A stretch of DNA of 64,000 bases from assembly GCA_965246745.1 (NCBI GenBank), contig OZ251980.1:62001-126000 (forward strand), given 5' to 3'. The stretch is from JANXMY01 sp965246745. GTDB lineage: Bacteria; Armatimonadota; Armatimonadia; Armatimonadales; Capsulimonadaceae. Positions within the stretch are counted from its first letter, which is position 1; each line of letters opens with the position of its first letter. The position numbers were made by a program, and so were the translations under genes. Below the pieces are notes generated by a model, which was not told where the DNA came from, ran no database searches, and saw only the letters and a program-made list of their open reading frames with translations. Positions 50,882-59,154 of the stretch are shown piece by piece.

Positions 50882-51964
50882 TCAGTCGAAATAAACGGCC
50901 TTGCCGGATGCGGCGGATTCGTAGACCGCCTCGAGGATTTCAGAGACGACCAGGGCCTGCTCGGGCAGGACGACCGGGGCCGTATCGGTGCGGATGGCGT
51001 GAATCCACGCTTTGGCTTCTTCCACTTCGCAGTTGGTTTCGGTGCCTTCAAAGTAGGCGACGCCGCCGCCGCCGACCTGGATGGAGTTCAGGTACAGCGC
51101 GGACTGGCTTTCGCCGTTGATCCGCAGGCCGTTCTTGAAGTCCGCGCCGGCTTTGGTGCCGGCGAGAACGCACTGAGCTTCGGCGCTTTCCACCAGATTG
51201 ATGGCCCAGGCCGCTTCCAGCACAATGGTCGCGCCGTTCTGCATGGTGATAAAGCCGAACGCCGAATCTTCCACCGTGAACTTTTCCGGGTCCCAGGGTC
51301 CCCAAGCGTTGGCGGCGTTTTTCGTGCTGGACAGCTTGTGGTAGACGCTGCCCATGACTGATTTCGGCTTGTAATTGTCCATCAGCCACAGGGACAAGTC
51401 TAGGGAATGGGTGCCGATGTCAATCAGCGGCCCGCCGCCCTGCTTGTCGCCGTCCAGAAAAACGCCCCAGGTCGGGACGGCGCGGCGGCGGATGGCAAGC
51501 GCTTTGGTGTAATAGATTTCGCCCAGCTCGCCGGCGACGCAAAGCTGCTTGAGATGCTTGCTTTCGGCGGTGTGGCGGGTTTGGTAGCCGATGGTCAGCT
51601 TTTTGCCGGACTTGCGGGCGGCTTCCAGCATCCGGCGGGCGTCGGCGGCTTTTTTCGCCATCGGCTTTTCGCACATGACATGCTTGCCGGCTTCCAGGGC
51701 GTCAATGGTGATGGCGGCATGGGCATCGTTCGGGGTCAGCACATGCACGACATCAATTTTGGGGTCCTTCAGCAGCTCGTGGTAGTCGCCGTAGACTTTG
51801 GCATCGGCATCGCCGTACTTCGCCGCCGCAGCGCGGGCTTTTTCTATCTCGATGTCGCAGAACGCGACCATTTCCACACCGGCAATGCCGGACAGCGCGG
51901 GCATATGCTTGCCGTTTGCGATCCCGCCGGTGCCGATGATTCCAACACGAATTGTTTGTTCCAC
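50882..51964 (-). CDS. Gfo/Idh/MocA family oxidoreductase
   Basis: A 360-residue NAD(P)-dependent sugar or inositol dehydrogenase-like enzyme. It starts with GTG at 51964 behind AGGAGG and 7 bases, giving EQTIRVGIIGTGGIANGKHM (Rossmann). VHVLTPNDAHAAITIDALEAGKHVMCEKPMA supplies the EKP lysine. The C-terminal half is the substrate-binding alpha/beta domain (RAVPTWGVFLDGDKQGGGP, IDIGTHSLDLSLWLMD). The substrate is not predictable. It is convergent with the formate dehydrogenase operon. Confidence 0.9.
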   Translation of the reverse strand: MEQTIRVGIIGTGGIANGKHMPALSGIAGVEMVAFCDIEIEKARAAAAKYGDADAKVYGDYHELLKDPKIDVVHVLTPNDAHAAITIDALEAGKHVMCEKPMAKKAADARRMLEAARKSGKKLTIGYQTRHTAESKHLKQLCVAGELGEIYYTKALAIRRRAVPTWGVFLDGDKQGGGPLIDIGTHSLDLSLWLMDNYKPKSVMGSVYHKLSSTKNAANAWGPWDPEKFTVEDSAFGFITMQNGATIVLEAAWAINLVESAEAQCVLAGTKAGADFKNGLRINGESQSALYLNSIQVGGGGVAYFEGTETNCEVEEAKAWIHAIRTDTAPVVLPEQALVVSEILEAVYESAASGKAVYFD

Positions 51965-52043
51965 TCCAGAGCCTCCTGAGTTTTGTCTCGGCGCTAGTTT
52001 CACGCTGCCGCGCCGAATCTCCTGCCTCGGGACCGAAAAAATC

Positions 52044-53657
52044 TCAGCGGCCCGCCGCCCACTGAGTCCAGTTTCCCGAAAACGAGGAAAGCCGGCCCTC
52101 CGGCGCAAACACCAGCAGGCGAGTGGCGACTTTGTCGAGAAAAAAGCGGTCGTGGCTGACCACGACCACCGCGCCGGGGAAATTGACCAGCGCCCGCTCC
52201 ATCACCTGCGTGCTGGTCAGGTCCAGGTGGTTGGTCGGCTCATCCAGAATCAAAACCTGCGCTTCGGACAGCAGGCACATGGCGAGCGCGACCCGCGCTT
52301 TTTGGCCGCCGGACAGCGTGCCGATTTTGCGGCTTCGGTCGGCTTCGGAGAACTGCAAGAGTGTGAGAAACTTGGCGATCTGCTTGCGGGCGGCTTGAAA
52401 CGCGAGGCTCCCCGCGCCGCCGCTGGTGTTGACCGCGTGGGTGACGGTGTCGGCGGGGTCGAGACCGGCGTAAGTTTGATTGAAGTCGGCAAAAGTCACG
52501 CCCCGCTCCCAGAGCACCTCGCCGCCGCTCGGGTCTTCCTGCTTGGTGAGCAGCCGCAAAAGCGACGACTTGCCGCTGCCGTTCGGCCCGACAATCGCCA
52601 GCCGCTCGCCGCGCTCGATCTCAAACGAAACGTCCTCAAACAGTGTTTGGCCGCCGTAGGCTTTGGTTAAATGCTCGGCGCGGGCCAGCTTGTCGGGAAC
52701 GCGCAGGCCGGCGTACAGCGAAGTCACTAAAACATCCACCGGGCGCGGCTCTTTTCGCTTCTTCAGGTCGGCCAGCTTGCGCCCAAGCGCCGCCGACGGA
52801 TTGCGCTTCGCGTCATCGCGGTCCGCGACCGCTTCGGCTTCCAATGTCAGCAGCTCTTCCTCGTGAAGAAACTGCCGCTCCAAAGTTTTCAATCGAAACT
52901 GCTTTTCGCGGACATACTCGCTGAACGCGCCGGCGTACTCCTGCAAATTGTAGTTTTCCACTTCGACAATGCGGGTCACCACCCCGTCCAAGAACTGCCG
53001 GTCGTGCGAGATCAAAATCAAACCGCCCCGGAACTGCGCCAGCCAGCCTTCGAGCCAGGCCAGCCCTTCCACGTCCAAATAATTGGTCGGCTCGTCGAGA
53101 AGCAGCACGTCGGGCTGCTCAAGCAAAATCTTTGCCAGCGCCGCCCGGTTGCGCCAGCCGCCGGACAACTGCTCAATCGGGCGCGTTTGGTGGTCCGGGC
53201 TGAAGCCGAGCTTGGACAGCACCGTGTCAATCTGCCGCCCGTAGTCCCAGCCGCCGCGCGTCGTCATGTCGTCGAGCAGGGCCGCCTGCCGGGCTAAAAG
53301 CCGCTCCATCGGCTCCGCGTCTTCGACCGTTTCCAGCGCCGCCGCGATTTCGTCCAGCTCCGATTCGGCCTGCCGGAACCCGGCAAACAGCGCTTCCAGC
53401 GTCTGCCGGACCGAAAGCGCCCCGTCGAGCGATGAAAACTGCGAAAAGTAGCCGATCTTGAGTTCCGGCTCAAATTCCACCGTGCCTTCGGTCGGGGCGG
53501 CCTCGCCGAGAATCAATTTCAAGATCGTCGTCTTGCCTGTGCCGTTTTTTCCGATCAGCCCGACCCGCTCGCCGGACTGCAGCTTGAAAAAGACCGACCG
53601 CAGAACCAGATGGCTTTCGTACCTCATCGTCACATTGTGCAGGCGGATTAAGCTCAT
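52044..53657 (-). CDS. ABC-F family ATPase (ribosome-associated)
   Basis: A 537-residue protein with two ABC cassettes and no membrane domain. Walker A is GKNGTGKTT (about 37) and GPNGSGKSS (about 355), with LSGGWRNRAALAKIL and LSGGQKARVALAMCLLS signatures, and Walker B LLLDEPTNYLD and LILDEPTNHLD. The linker (PtIM-like) is at about 245-300. ABC-F proteins act on the ribosome, as in EttA or antibiotic-resistance factors. TATACT ends 7 bases before the ATG, indicating a leaderless mRNA. Confidence 0.92.
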   Translation of the reverse strand: MSLIRLHNVTMRYESHLVLRSVFFKLQSGERVGLIGKNGTGKTTILKLILGEAAPTEGTVEFEPELKIGYFSQFSSLDGALSVRQTLEALFAGFRQAESELDEIAAALETVEDAEPMERLLARQAALLDDMTTRGGWDYGRQIDTVLSKLGFSPDHQTRPIEQLSGGWRNRAALAKILLEQPDVLLLDEPTNYLDVEGLAWLEGWLAQFRGGLILISHDRQFLDGVVTRIVEVENYNLQEYAGAFSEYVREKQFRLKTLERQFLHEEELLTLEAEAVADRDDAKRNPSAALGRKLADLKKRKEPRPVDVLVTSLYAGLRVPDKLARAEHLTKAYGGQTLFEDVSFEIERGERLAIVGPNGSGKSSLLRLLTKQEDPSGGEVLWERGVTFADFNQTYAGLDPADTVTHAVNTSGGAGSLAFQAARKQIAKFLTLLQFSEADRSRKIGTLSGGQKARVALAMCLLSEAQVLILDEPTNHLDLTSTQVMERALVNFPGAVVVVSHDRFFLDKVATRLLVFAPEGRLSSFSGNWTQWAAGR

Positions 53658-53664
53658 GCTTTAG

Positions 53665-53670
53665 AGTATA
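53665..53670 (-). promoter_or_regulatory. -10 box of a leaderless ABC-F gene
   Basis: GGTATACTCTAAAGCATG on the minus strand; TATACT then 7 bases then ATG. Confidence 0.55.
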
Positions 53671-53691
53671 CCAGGTGCTTGAGCTTGAAAA

Positions 53692-53733
53692 TTCTCCACG
53701 GGGTGGTGAGATTTTAACCACCTCGTGGAGAAT
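53692..53733. repeat. 16-bp perfect-like hairpin
   Basis: TTCTCCACGGGGTGGT and ACCACCTCGTGGAGAA, 15 of 16 paired, 10-base A/T loop. Could be a terminator-like or recombination remnant. Confidence 0.6.
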
Positions 53734-53755
53734 AACTATAGACATGAAGCCAAAT

Positions 53756-53877
53756 CGCCACGGAATAAATTCCGTGGCTCGGACAAACCCGTGTCGAAGC
53801 GACACCCTATTTACACCGGGGATTTCCTGCGTCGCCGCGACACCGGTTTTGTCAGCCTCGGAATTTATTCCGTGGCG
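53756..53877. repeat. Palindromic intergenic repeat, family 1, copy 2
   Basis: Two arms of about 48 bases in inverted orientation: CGCCACGGAATAAATTCCGT.. with GTGTCGAAGCGACAC and, reversed at the right, ..GTCGCCGCGACACCGG then GGAATTTATTCCGTGGCG. The arm matches the element at 7713-7760. It is longer and more complete than that copy. Confidence 0.75.
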
Positions 53878-54043
53878 CAGCTTGTCAATCAATGTAACTC
53901 CAGCAAAGAATTGCAGCAAGTGAAACCGACAAATCGTTGGCTGCGAACCCCTGAAAGGCTTTTGTTTTGCGCGGACTTTGAGTATAATAAGGGCAGAGAA
54001 TTTTCCGCGCTTGTTTATCTTCGCTTTTTAGAAAGCCCTCGCT

Positions 54044-55732
54044 ATGTCTATCACTTCACTGCTGCCCTCGGACCGAAACGGCTCAGGGCACAACGGCTCG
54101 AAGCACAACGGGTCCGGCTCAAACGGCAACGGGTCTAAGCACAGCGGCGGGGGGCCGCCGCGCACGGGCGGAAAGCCGGGGCGGCTTGCGGCGTTCTGGG
54201 AAAAGCTCGACAAGCCCGATTCGGCGGCGCTGCACGGGCTGTTTTCGGGGGCGTTCTGGATTGTGATGACGACGATCTTCGGGTTCGTCATGTCCAATGA
54301 GCTGACCACCCCGGATATTTTTGCGGGCATTCCGCAGCTGACCTGGAGCCGGCTGCGGCCCGCGCATATTTCCATGGGCTTGTTCGGCATCTTCTCGGCG
54401 GGCATGTTCGGCGGCTGGTATTTTATCGTGCCGCGCCTTTGCAAGACCCCGCTGCGCTCGAACCGGGCCGCGAATCTGCTGCTGGTGTTTTGGAACCTGG
54501 CCGTGCTGCTCGGGGTTGGGGCCATCCTGAACGGCGACACGCAGGGCAAGGAATATGTCGAGTTCCCCTGGTGGATTGACTGGCCGGTTTTGACACTCAT
54601 GTGTGTCAACGCCGTGATTATCTTTCAGACCATTGCGGCCCGGCGGGAGCCGAAGCTGTATGTGTCGCTGTGGTATATCGGCGGCTCGGTCGTGTGGGTG
54701 GCGATGATGTATTTCATCGGCAATGTCATGTGGCATCCCTTCAGCACGTTTTACGGCCCCGACGGCGTGAAGCATATTTTATGGTCGAATGATGTGTCGA
54801 GCCTGCCCGCCGGCGCGGCGAATTTCCAGCGCACCGGGTCCTTGCAGGGCCTCGACGACGCCGTGTGGAACTGGTTCTACGGGCACAATCTGTTCGGTCT
54901 GTTTATCACCACCGGCGGGATTGCTTTGGTGTATTATCTGGTGCCGAAGCTGTCGCGCCGCCCGCTGTACTCGCATTTGATGTCTTTGGTAGGCTTTTGG
55001 TCCATTGCGCTGCTGTATTCCAACACCGGGCAGCACCATCTCTTGCAGGCCCCGATCCCGAACTGGCTGAAAGTGATCTCGATTGTCGGCTCCATCGGCC
55101 TGATTATTCCGGTGTTCTCGTTCAGCGTCAACATCTTCATGACCATGCGCGGGCAGTGGGGGCAGATGCTGGAGAATATCCCGCTGCGGTTTGTGCTGAC
55201 GGGGGCGTTTTTCTACCTGGCCGTGTCGTTTCAAGGCTCGGTGCAAGCGTTTATGACCGTGAACCGCTTTGTGCATTTCACGCAGTGGGTCATCGCGCAC
55301 TCGCATCTGGCGTTTCTCGGCGCGTTTGCGTTTATCTCGTCGGCGACCATGCTGTACATGGTGCCGCAGATTGTCCGCAAGCCGCTGTGGAGCCGCAACC
55401 TCGCCGACACGCAGTACTGGCTGATGCTGATTGGGGTCAACGGCTATTTTTGGGCGCTGACGGCGGCGGGTCTGGCGCAGGGCAGCGCCTGGGTGACCTT
55501 GGGGGAACAAGTCGTCAAAGCCTACCCGGTGGTGAAGCCGTACTTTTTGCTGCGCTCGGTGTTCGGCGGGATGTATATGATCGCGGTCGTGATGCAGCTC
55601 ATCAACTTGTATATGACTGTGAAACAGAAAATGCCGTCGGTCGCCGAGAAGCGCAACACCGGGATTGCCGACTTGCAGGAGATCGGAGCGCCGGCGGGCA
55701 ATTTCGACGACCGCACGGCGGTTTTGGATTAA
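54044..55732 (+). CDS. ccoN: cbb3-type cytochrome c oxidase subunit I
   Basis: A 562-residue integral membrane protein with 12 helices. Residues 1-45 form an Asn/Gly/His/Ser-rich tail (NGSGHNGSKHNGSGSNGNG) not seen in standard CcoN. Then RPAHISMGLFGIF, NGDTQGKEYVEFPWWID, WFYGHNLFGLFITTGG (Cu-B His), SNTGQHHLLQAP, VNRFVHFTQWVIAHSHLAF (haem His ligands). It reduces O2 with high affinity. The CcoO-cytochrome c gene follows after a palindromic repeat. Confidence 0.93.
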   Translation: MSITSLLPSDRNGSGHNGSKHNGSGSNGNGSKHSGGGPPRTGGKPGRLAAFWEKLDKPDSAALHGLFSGAFWIVMTTIFGFVMSNELTTPDIFAGIPQLTWSRLRPAHISMGLFGIFSAGMFGGWYFIVPRLCKTPLRSNRAANLLLVFWNLAVLLGVGAILNGDTQGKEYVEFPWWIDWPVLTLMCVNAVIIFQTIAARREPKLYVSLWYIGGSVVWVAMMYFIGNVMWHPFSTFYGPDGVKHILWSNDVSSLPAGAANFQRTGSLQGLDDAVWNWFYGHNLFGLFITTGGIALVYYLVPKLSRRPLYSHLMSLVGFWSIALLYSNTGQHHLLQAPIPNWLKVISIVGSIGLIIPVFSFSVNIFMTMRGQWGQMLENIPLRFVLTGAFFYLAVSFQGSVQAFMTVNRFVHFTQWVIAHSHLAFLGAFAFISSATMLYMVPQIVRKPLWSRNLADTQYWLMLIGVNGYFWALTAAGLAQGSAWVTLGEQVVKAYPVVKPYFLLRSVFGGMYMIAVVMQLINLYMTVKQKMPSVAEKRNTGIADLQEIGAPAGNFDDRTAVLD

Positions 55733-55742
55733 CGATCAAAAA

Positions 55743-55826
55743 GCCCCCCGGCCCCCAATAATGGGGGAGCAAGACAAAAGCAGGCCGCTCCGAACTCTGG
55801 CTCCCCCATTATTGGGGGCGGGGGGC
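55743..55826. repeat. Palindromic repeat, family 2, copy 2
   Basis: GCCCCCCGGCCCCCAATAAT and the inverted ATTATTGGGGGCGGGGGGC at the right end. The arms match those of 48247-48393. It lies between two co-directed oxidase genes, the second respiratory operon carrying this element. Confidence 0.75.
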
Positions 55827-55867
55827 GTCCGGCGGCGCGTTACGATCCTTAGAAATATGTTCTGTCT

Positions 55868-56917
55868 ATGAAAATGACACCGCTGACAATTTTGTTCGGG
55901 TCGCTGCTGGTGATGTTTAGCTGGGTCGTGGTCATGGCGATCCTGCCGACTCAGGTGTTCCACCCGAAGCCGACTCCGAACGCGCATCAATACACGGCGC
56001 AGGAGCTGAAAGGACGCGAGATTTATCTTAAAAACGGCTGCGTGTACTGCCACTCGCAGGACACGCGCCCGATGGACTGGGGCATGGGCAGCGGCCTGGC
56101 CGCACAGCCGGGTGACTACGCCTACGACTCGCCGCATGAAGTGGGGTCGTCCCGCAATGGCCCGGATTTGATGCGCGAAGCCGGCTACCATCCCGACGAC
56201 TGGCACTGGGCGCACTTTGAGAACCCGCGTTATACCCGCCCGCAGTCGTTTATGCCGTCGTTCTCGTATATCAAAGGCGACGACCGGGTCAACTTGATCG
56301 CCTACTTGCAGTGTTTGGGCGGCAAAGACGGCATCAAGCGGGCGCAGCAGCAGCGGGACCTCAAGGTCAACCTGGTGAAATACTACAAAAAAGGGCCTGG
56401 GGAAAATGTCGCTTATCTCAACTCGACCATCCCGACCGCCTGGCTGGTCATGCCGAACCCCGAGCCGGTGACGCCGGGGTCGGTGGAGCGCGGGCGCGTG
56501 CTGTATGTTGCCTACTGCGCGGGCTGCCACGGGGAGCACGGCGACGGGCGCGGGCCGTCGAAGCCCTACCTGAACCCGCCGCCGATGGACTTCACGCTGA
56601 TTCAAGCGTCGGGGGCCAGCACGCAGGGCGGGCAGCCGGGCTACCATTACGATTACCGCAAAAACGAAGTGTCTTCGATCTCAAACGGCGACATCTATTA
56701 TGTTGTCCTGTACGGCATTCCGGGCAGCGCGATGCCGCAGTTCAAGGGCCAGCTTCCGTCGGAGAAAATCTGGGATGTCGGCAATTATGTCGGCTGGGCC
56801 TTTATGGGCTGGAAGATGGAGCCGTACTCCGGGCGCTACGAGGAGCTGGCGCAGCGTCCCTGGGAGCACACCTGGGAAGTGGGTCAGAAGAAAGTGGCGT
56901 CGGCGAAAACGCCGTGA
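55868..56917 (+). CDS. CcoO-cytochrome c fusion subunit of cbb3 oxidase
   Basis: A 349-residue protein. An N-terminal TM helix (LTILFGSLLVMFSWVVVMAIL) is followed by a CcoO-type monohaem domain (KNGCVYCHSQDTRPMDWGM near residue 55; haem motif CxxCH) and, after residue 195, a second c-type haem domain CAGCHGEHGDGRG near 220 with a distal Met (SAMPQFKG). Standard cbb3 oxidases have separate CcoO and CcoP subunits; here both roles seem joined, and no separate CcoP is encoded here. A terminator follows. Confidence 0.88.
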   Translation: MKMTPLTILFGSLLVMFSWVVVMAILPTQVFHPKPTPNAHQYTAQELKGREIYLKNGCVYCHSQDTRPMDWGMGSGLAAQPGDYAYDSPHEVGSSRNGPDLMREAGYHPDDWHWAHFENPRYTRPQSFMPSFSYIKGDDRVNLIAYLQCLGGKDGIKRAQQQRDLKVNLVKYYKKGPGENVAYLNSTIPTAWLVMPNPEPVTPGSVERGRVLYVAYCAGCHGEHGDGRGPSKPYLNPPPMDFTLIQASGASTQGGQPGYHYDYRKNEVSSISNGDIYYVVLYGIPGSAMPQFKGQLPSEKIWDVGNYVGWAFMGWKMEPYSGRYEELAQRPWEHTWEVGQKKVASAKTP

Positions 56918-56925
56918 TCTCCGGC

Positions 56926-56957
56926 AAAGCCCGGCCCTGATGAGGGCCGGGCTTTTT
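56926..56957. terminator. Terminator between oxidase and TPR genes
   Basis: AAAGCCCGGCCCT-GATG-AGGGCCGGGCTTT; serves both converging operons. Confidence 0.9.
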
Positions 56958-58225
56958 CAGTCTTCACCGCCGGTTCGCCCGCGCAGCCCCCACTCGGCGC
57001 GGACATTCAGCGCAAGCAAGCCGGCGAACAGCGCCGCCGCCGACACGCCGAGCCAGGCGGCCACGGAAAACGCGGTGTAAAGCGTCGCGCCGGCCAGCAG
57101 CAGCGCCGCCAGCGCGGTGAGGGTGCCGAGCACCCGGCGGGCGGCTACCGTGCTCCCGGAAAACGTCGCCGCAGTGATCGCCGTCAGAAACGCATACGCG
57201 CCGGCAAACGACAGGCCGAAGTCCAGATGCCCGAGGGCCAGCCCGGCGATCAAGGTCAGAACCGCCAGTCCAAATGCGCTGCCGACCCAGTTTGACGCCG
57301 CAATCTGCCGGCGCGACAGGGCATACCGCCCCACCGGGTCCACGCGCAGCAGGACATTGAACAAGGGCTGGGCGGTCCAGGTCAGAAACGCAAACACTAA
57401 ATACGCGGCAAAAAACACCTCGGCATACGGCTTCCAGGCCGGGCGGCTCGACGCATACGCATTGAACACGCGCGGCAGCAGATACAAGCCGATCAGCACG
57501 CCCCCGCGTGCCTTTTGGCCCAGCCGGGACATCCACAGAAAATAATTGAGGATGACCCGGTAGACCGGATTGCGGGCGCGAAGGGCTTCCAAAATGCCCT
57601 GCCGCGCCCATTCCATGCCGGGCCGAAGGCGCAGCGCTTCCTTGAAATGGCCGAGGGCCTCGCCGGGGAGGCCCCGGTGCAGCAGCGCCCAGCCTTGATT
57701 GGCATGCGCCGCCGCGTTTTCAGGGTCCCGCGCCAGCGTGCCTTGAATGGTCTCGGCGGCGTCGGCTCTGCGGTTCAGCCTAACCTGCGCCATGCCGCGC
57801 AGGTTGGCGCAGGCGAGGTTGTCTGCATCAAGAGCCAGCCCGGCATCGGCATAGCGCAGCGCGTCGGCCCAGTCTTCGCGCTCAAACCGAAGCCCGGCCA
57901 GCAGGGCATAAGAATCAGCGTCTTCCGGGTCAATCCGAATCGCCTGCCGCACGGCGGCTTCCGCTTCGCGCAGGCGCGGCACCTCGTAGAAAACAGAAGC
58001 CAGGACATAATGAGCATACGCCAGGTCCGGGGCGGCCTGAACCGCCGTCTGCGCCTCGCGCACGGCGTCCCCCGGCCGTTTCAGCCGCGCAAAGCAAAGG
58101 GCAAGCAGGCAGCGGGCAAACGGATTGTCCGGGTCCTGCGCGAGCTGCCGCCCCAGCTCCTTAACCGCCTGCTCATGGCGGCCCTGCTCAAAAAGAAGCT
58201 CTGCGCGGCTGAGGTCAGAAGTCAT
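56957..58225 (-). CDS. TPR protein with C-terminal membrane domain
   Basis: A 422-residue protein. Residues 1-200 contain about five TPR units (RAELLFEQGRHEQAVKELGR, FARCLLALCFARLKRPGDAV, LAYAHYVLASVFYEVPRLRE, AADSYALLAGLRFEREDWAD and AHANQGWALLHRGLPGEALG). Residues 240-420 have about five TM helices (VFFAAYLVFAFLTWTAQPLF, LAVLTLIAGLALGHLDFGLS, FLTAITAATFSGSTVAARRV). The ATG at 58225 fits the family start; overlaps the next gene's stop region by 11 bases. Function unknown; may assemble in the membrane with the neighbouring TPR-AAA protein. Confidence 0.7.
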   Translation of the reverse strand: MTSDLSRAELLFEQGRHEQAVKELGRQLAQDPDNPFARCLLALCFARLKRPGDAVREAQTAVQAAPDLAYAHYVLASVFYEVPRLREAEAAVRQAIRIDPEDADSYALLAGLRFEREDWADALRYADAGLALDADNLACANLRGMAQVRLNRRADAAETIQGTLARDPENAAAHANQGWALLHRGLPGEALGHFKEALRLRPGMEWARQGILEALRARNPVYRVILNYFLWMSRLGQKARGGVLIGLYLLPRVFNAYASSRPAWKPYAEVFFAAYLVFAFLTWTAQPLFNVLLRVDPVGRYALSRRQIAASNWVGSAFGLAVLTLIAGLALGHLDFGLSFAGAYAFLTAITAATFSGSTVAARRVLGTLTALAALLLAGATLYTAFSVAAWLGVSAAALFAGLLALNVRAEWGLRGRTGGED

Positions 58226-59141
58226 TCGGGAGCCGTTTCTTCCGCCGCGCCGCCCGCGCGGCGGCCGGCGGCAGCGCTTTTTGCCGCCGGCGCACCACAA
58301 GCGCCGCTGCGCCGAGCAATGCCGGGGCCAGGCTGTAAAGTGCGGCATGCAGCCAGATCGGACCATACGTCGCCCGGTCGCCAAGTGGCAGCGAGGCGAA
58401 AAAGACGCACAAGCCGGCCCCGGCCAGCAGCCAAAACAGCAGGTCGGAGCCGAACACATACTCGTGCGCGGTCCGCCGCAGCAGCTCCTGCGCGGCGGCA
58501 TTGGCCGGGTTCAAGCGGCGGGCCTCGGCGAAACAGGCAACCGCTTCGTCGCCGCGCCCCCCGGCCCGGAGGGCAAGGCCGAGATTGGTGAACGCGGCGG
58601 CCGACAGCGGATTGATTTGCAGCATCGCCCGGCAGTGAATCTCCGCGTCCAGCCAGCGCCGCTGCCGCAGCGCGACCAGAACAAGCGCCTCGTGGGAGAC
58701 GGCTGAACTGGGCGCGAGGCGGCGGAGGCGCTCCGCCGTGTCGCGGGCGCGGTCACTCTGGCCGGCGCGGAGCAGTGCCTGGGTCAAAAGCGACAGCGAG
58801 GCGATATTGGCAGGCGACAGCGCGGCAGCGTCTTCCTCTGCTTTCAGTGCCCGCCGCGTGCTTTTTCGCTGCAGCAGAATAGAAGCGAGAAGCTGGCCGG
58901 CCCACAGGTGTGCCGGGTCAAGAGACAGCGCATGCTCGGCGGACTTTAAAGCGCGGGCCGAGTCGCCGGCATGAAGCTGGGCCTGGGCCAAGCGGCAGTG
59001 CAGATGGGGATTGTCCGGCTCAATCCGCAGGGCGCTGCAAAGCAGCGGGATCGCCTCGCGCCAGCGTCCGACCTCGCCGAGCAGGGCGGCCCGGCGGCAC
59101 AGCGAGTCCAGCAGAGGCGGGTTGTTTGAAAGGGGCGTCAT
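58215..59141 (-). CDS. TPR protein with two C-terminal membrane helices
   Basis: A 308-residue protein with seven or eight TPR-like units (residues 1-230; CRRAALLGEVGRWREAIPLL, HCRLAQAQLHAGDSARALKS, LWAGQLLASILLQRKSTRRA, TNLGLALRAGGRGDEAVACF) and a C-terminal pair of helices (LLFWLLAGAGLCVFFASLPL, LHAALYSLAPALLGAAALVV) with a basic tail. It starts at the ATG at 59141, which lies 7 bases after TATAAT (59154-59149); an upstream in-frame ATG at 59150 is part of that box. The -10 box overlaps the AAA gene's stop codon. Confidence 0.7.
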   Translation of the reverse strand: MTPLSNNPPLLDSLCRRAALLGEVGRWREAIPLLCSALRIEPDNPHLHCRLAQAQLHAGDSARALKSAEHALSLDPAHLWAGQLLASILLQRKSTRRALKAEEDAAALSPANIASLSLLTQALLRAGQSDRARDTAERLRRLAPSSAVSHEALVLVALRQRRWLDAEIHCRAMLQINPLSAAAFTNLGLALRAGGRGDEAVACFAEARRLNPANAAAQELLRRTAHEYVFGSDLLFWLLAGAGLCVFFASLPLGDRATYGPIWLHAALYSLAPALLGAAALVVRRRQKALPPAAARAARRKKRLPNDF

Positions 59142-59148
59142 AAAGCGC

Positions 59149-59154
59149 ATTATA
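59149..59154 (-). promoter_or_regulatory. -10 box overlapping the TPR-AAA stop codon
   Basis: Minus strand ATTTTATAATGC: the TAA stop of the TPR-AAA gene (59152-59150) is inside TATAAT. The next gene's ATG follows 7 bases after it. Confidence 0.55.

Larger units (their letters stand above)
53658..54043. other. 386-base gap between the ABC-F and cbb3 genes
   Basis: Holds the ABC-F promoter (53665-53670), a 16-bp hairpin (53692-53733), the 122-bp palindromic repeat (53756-53877) and a likely ccoN promoter TATAAT near 53984-53989. I see no protein-coding frame in it; the open frames here cover the palindrome. Confidence 0.7.
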
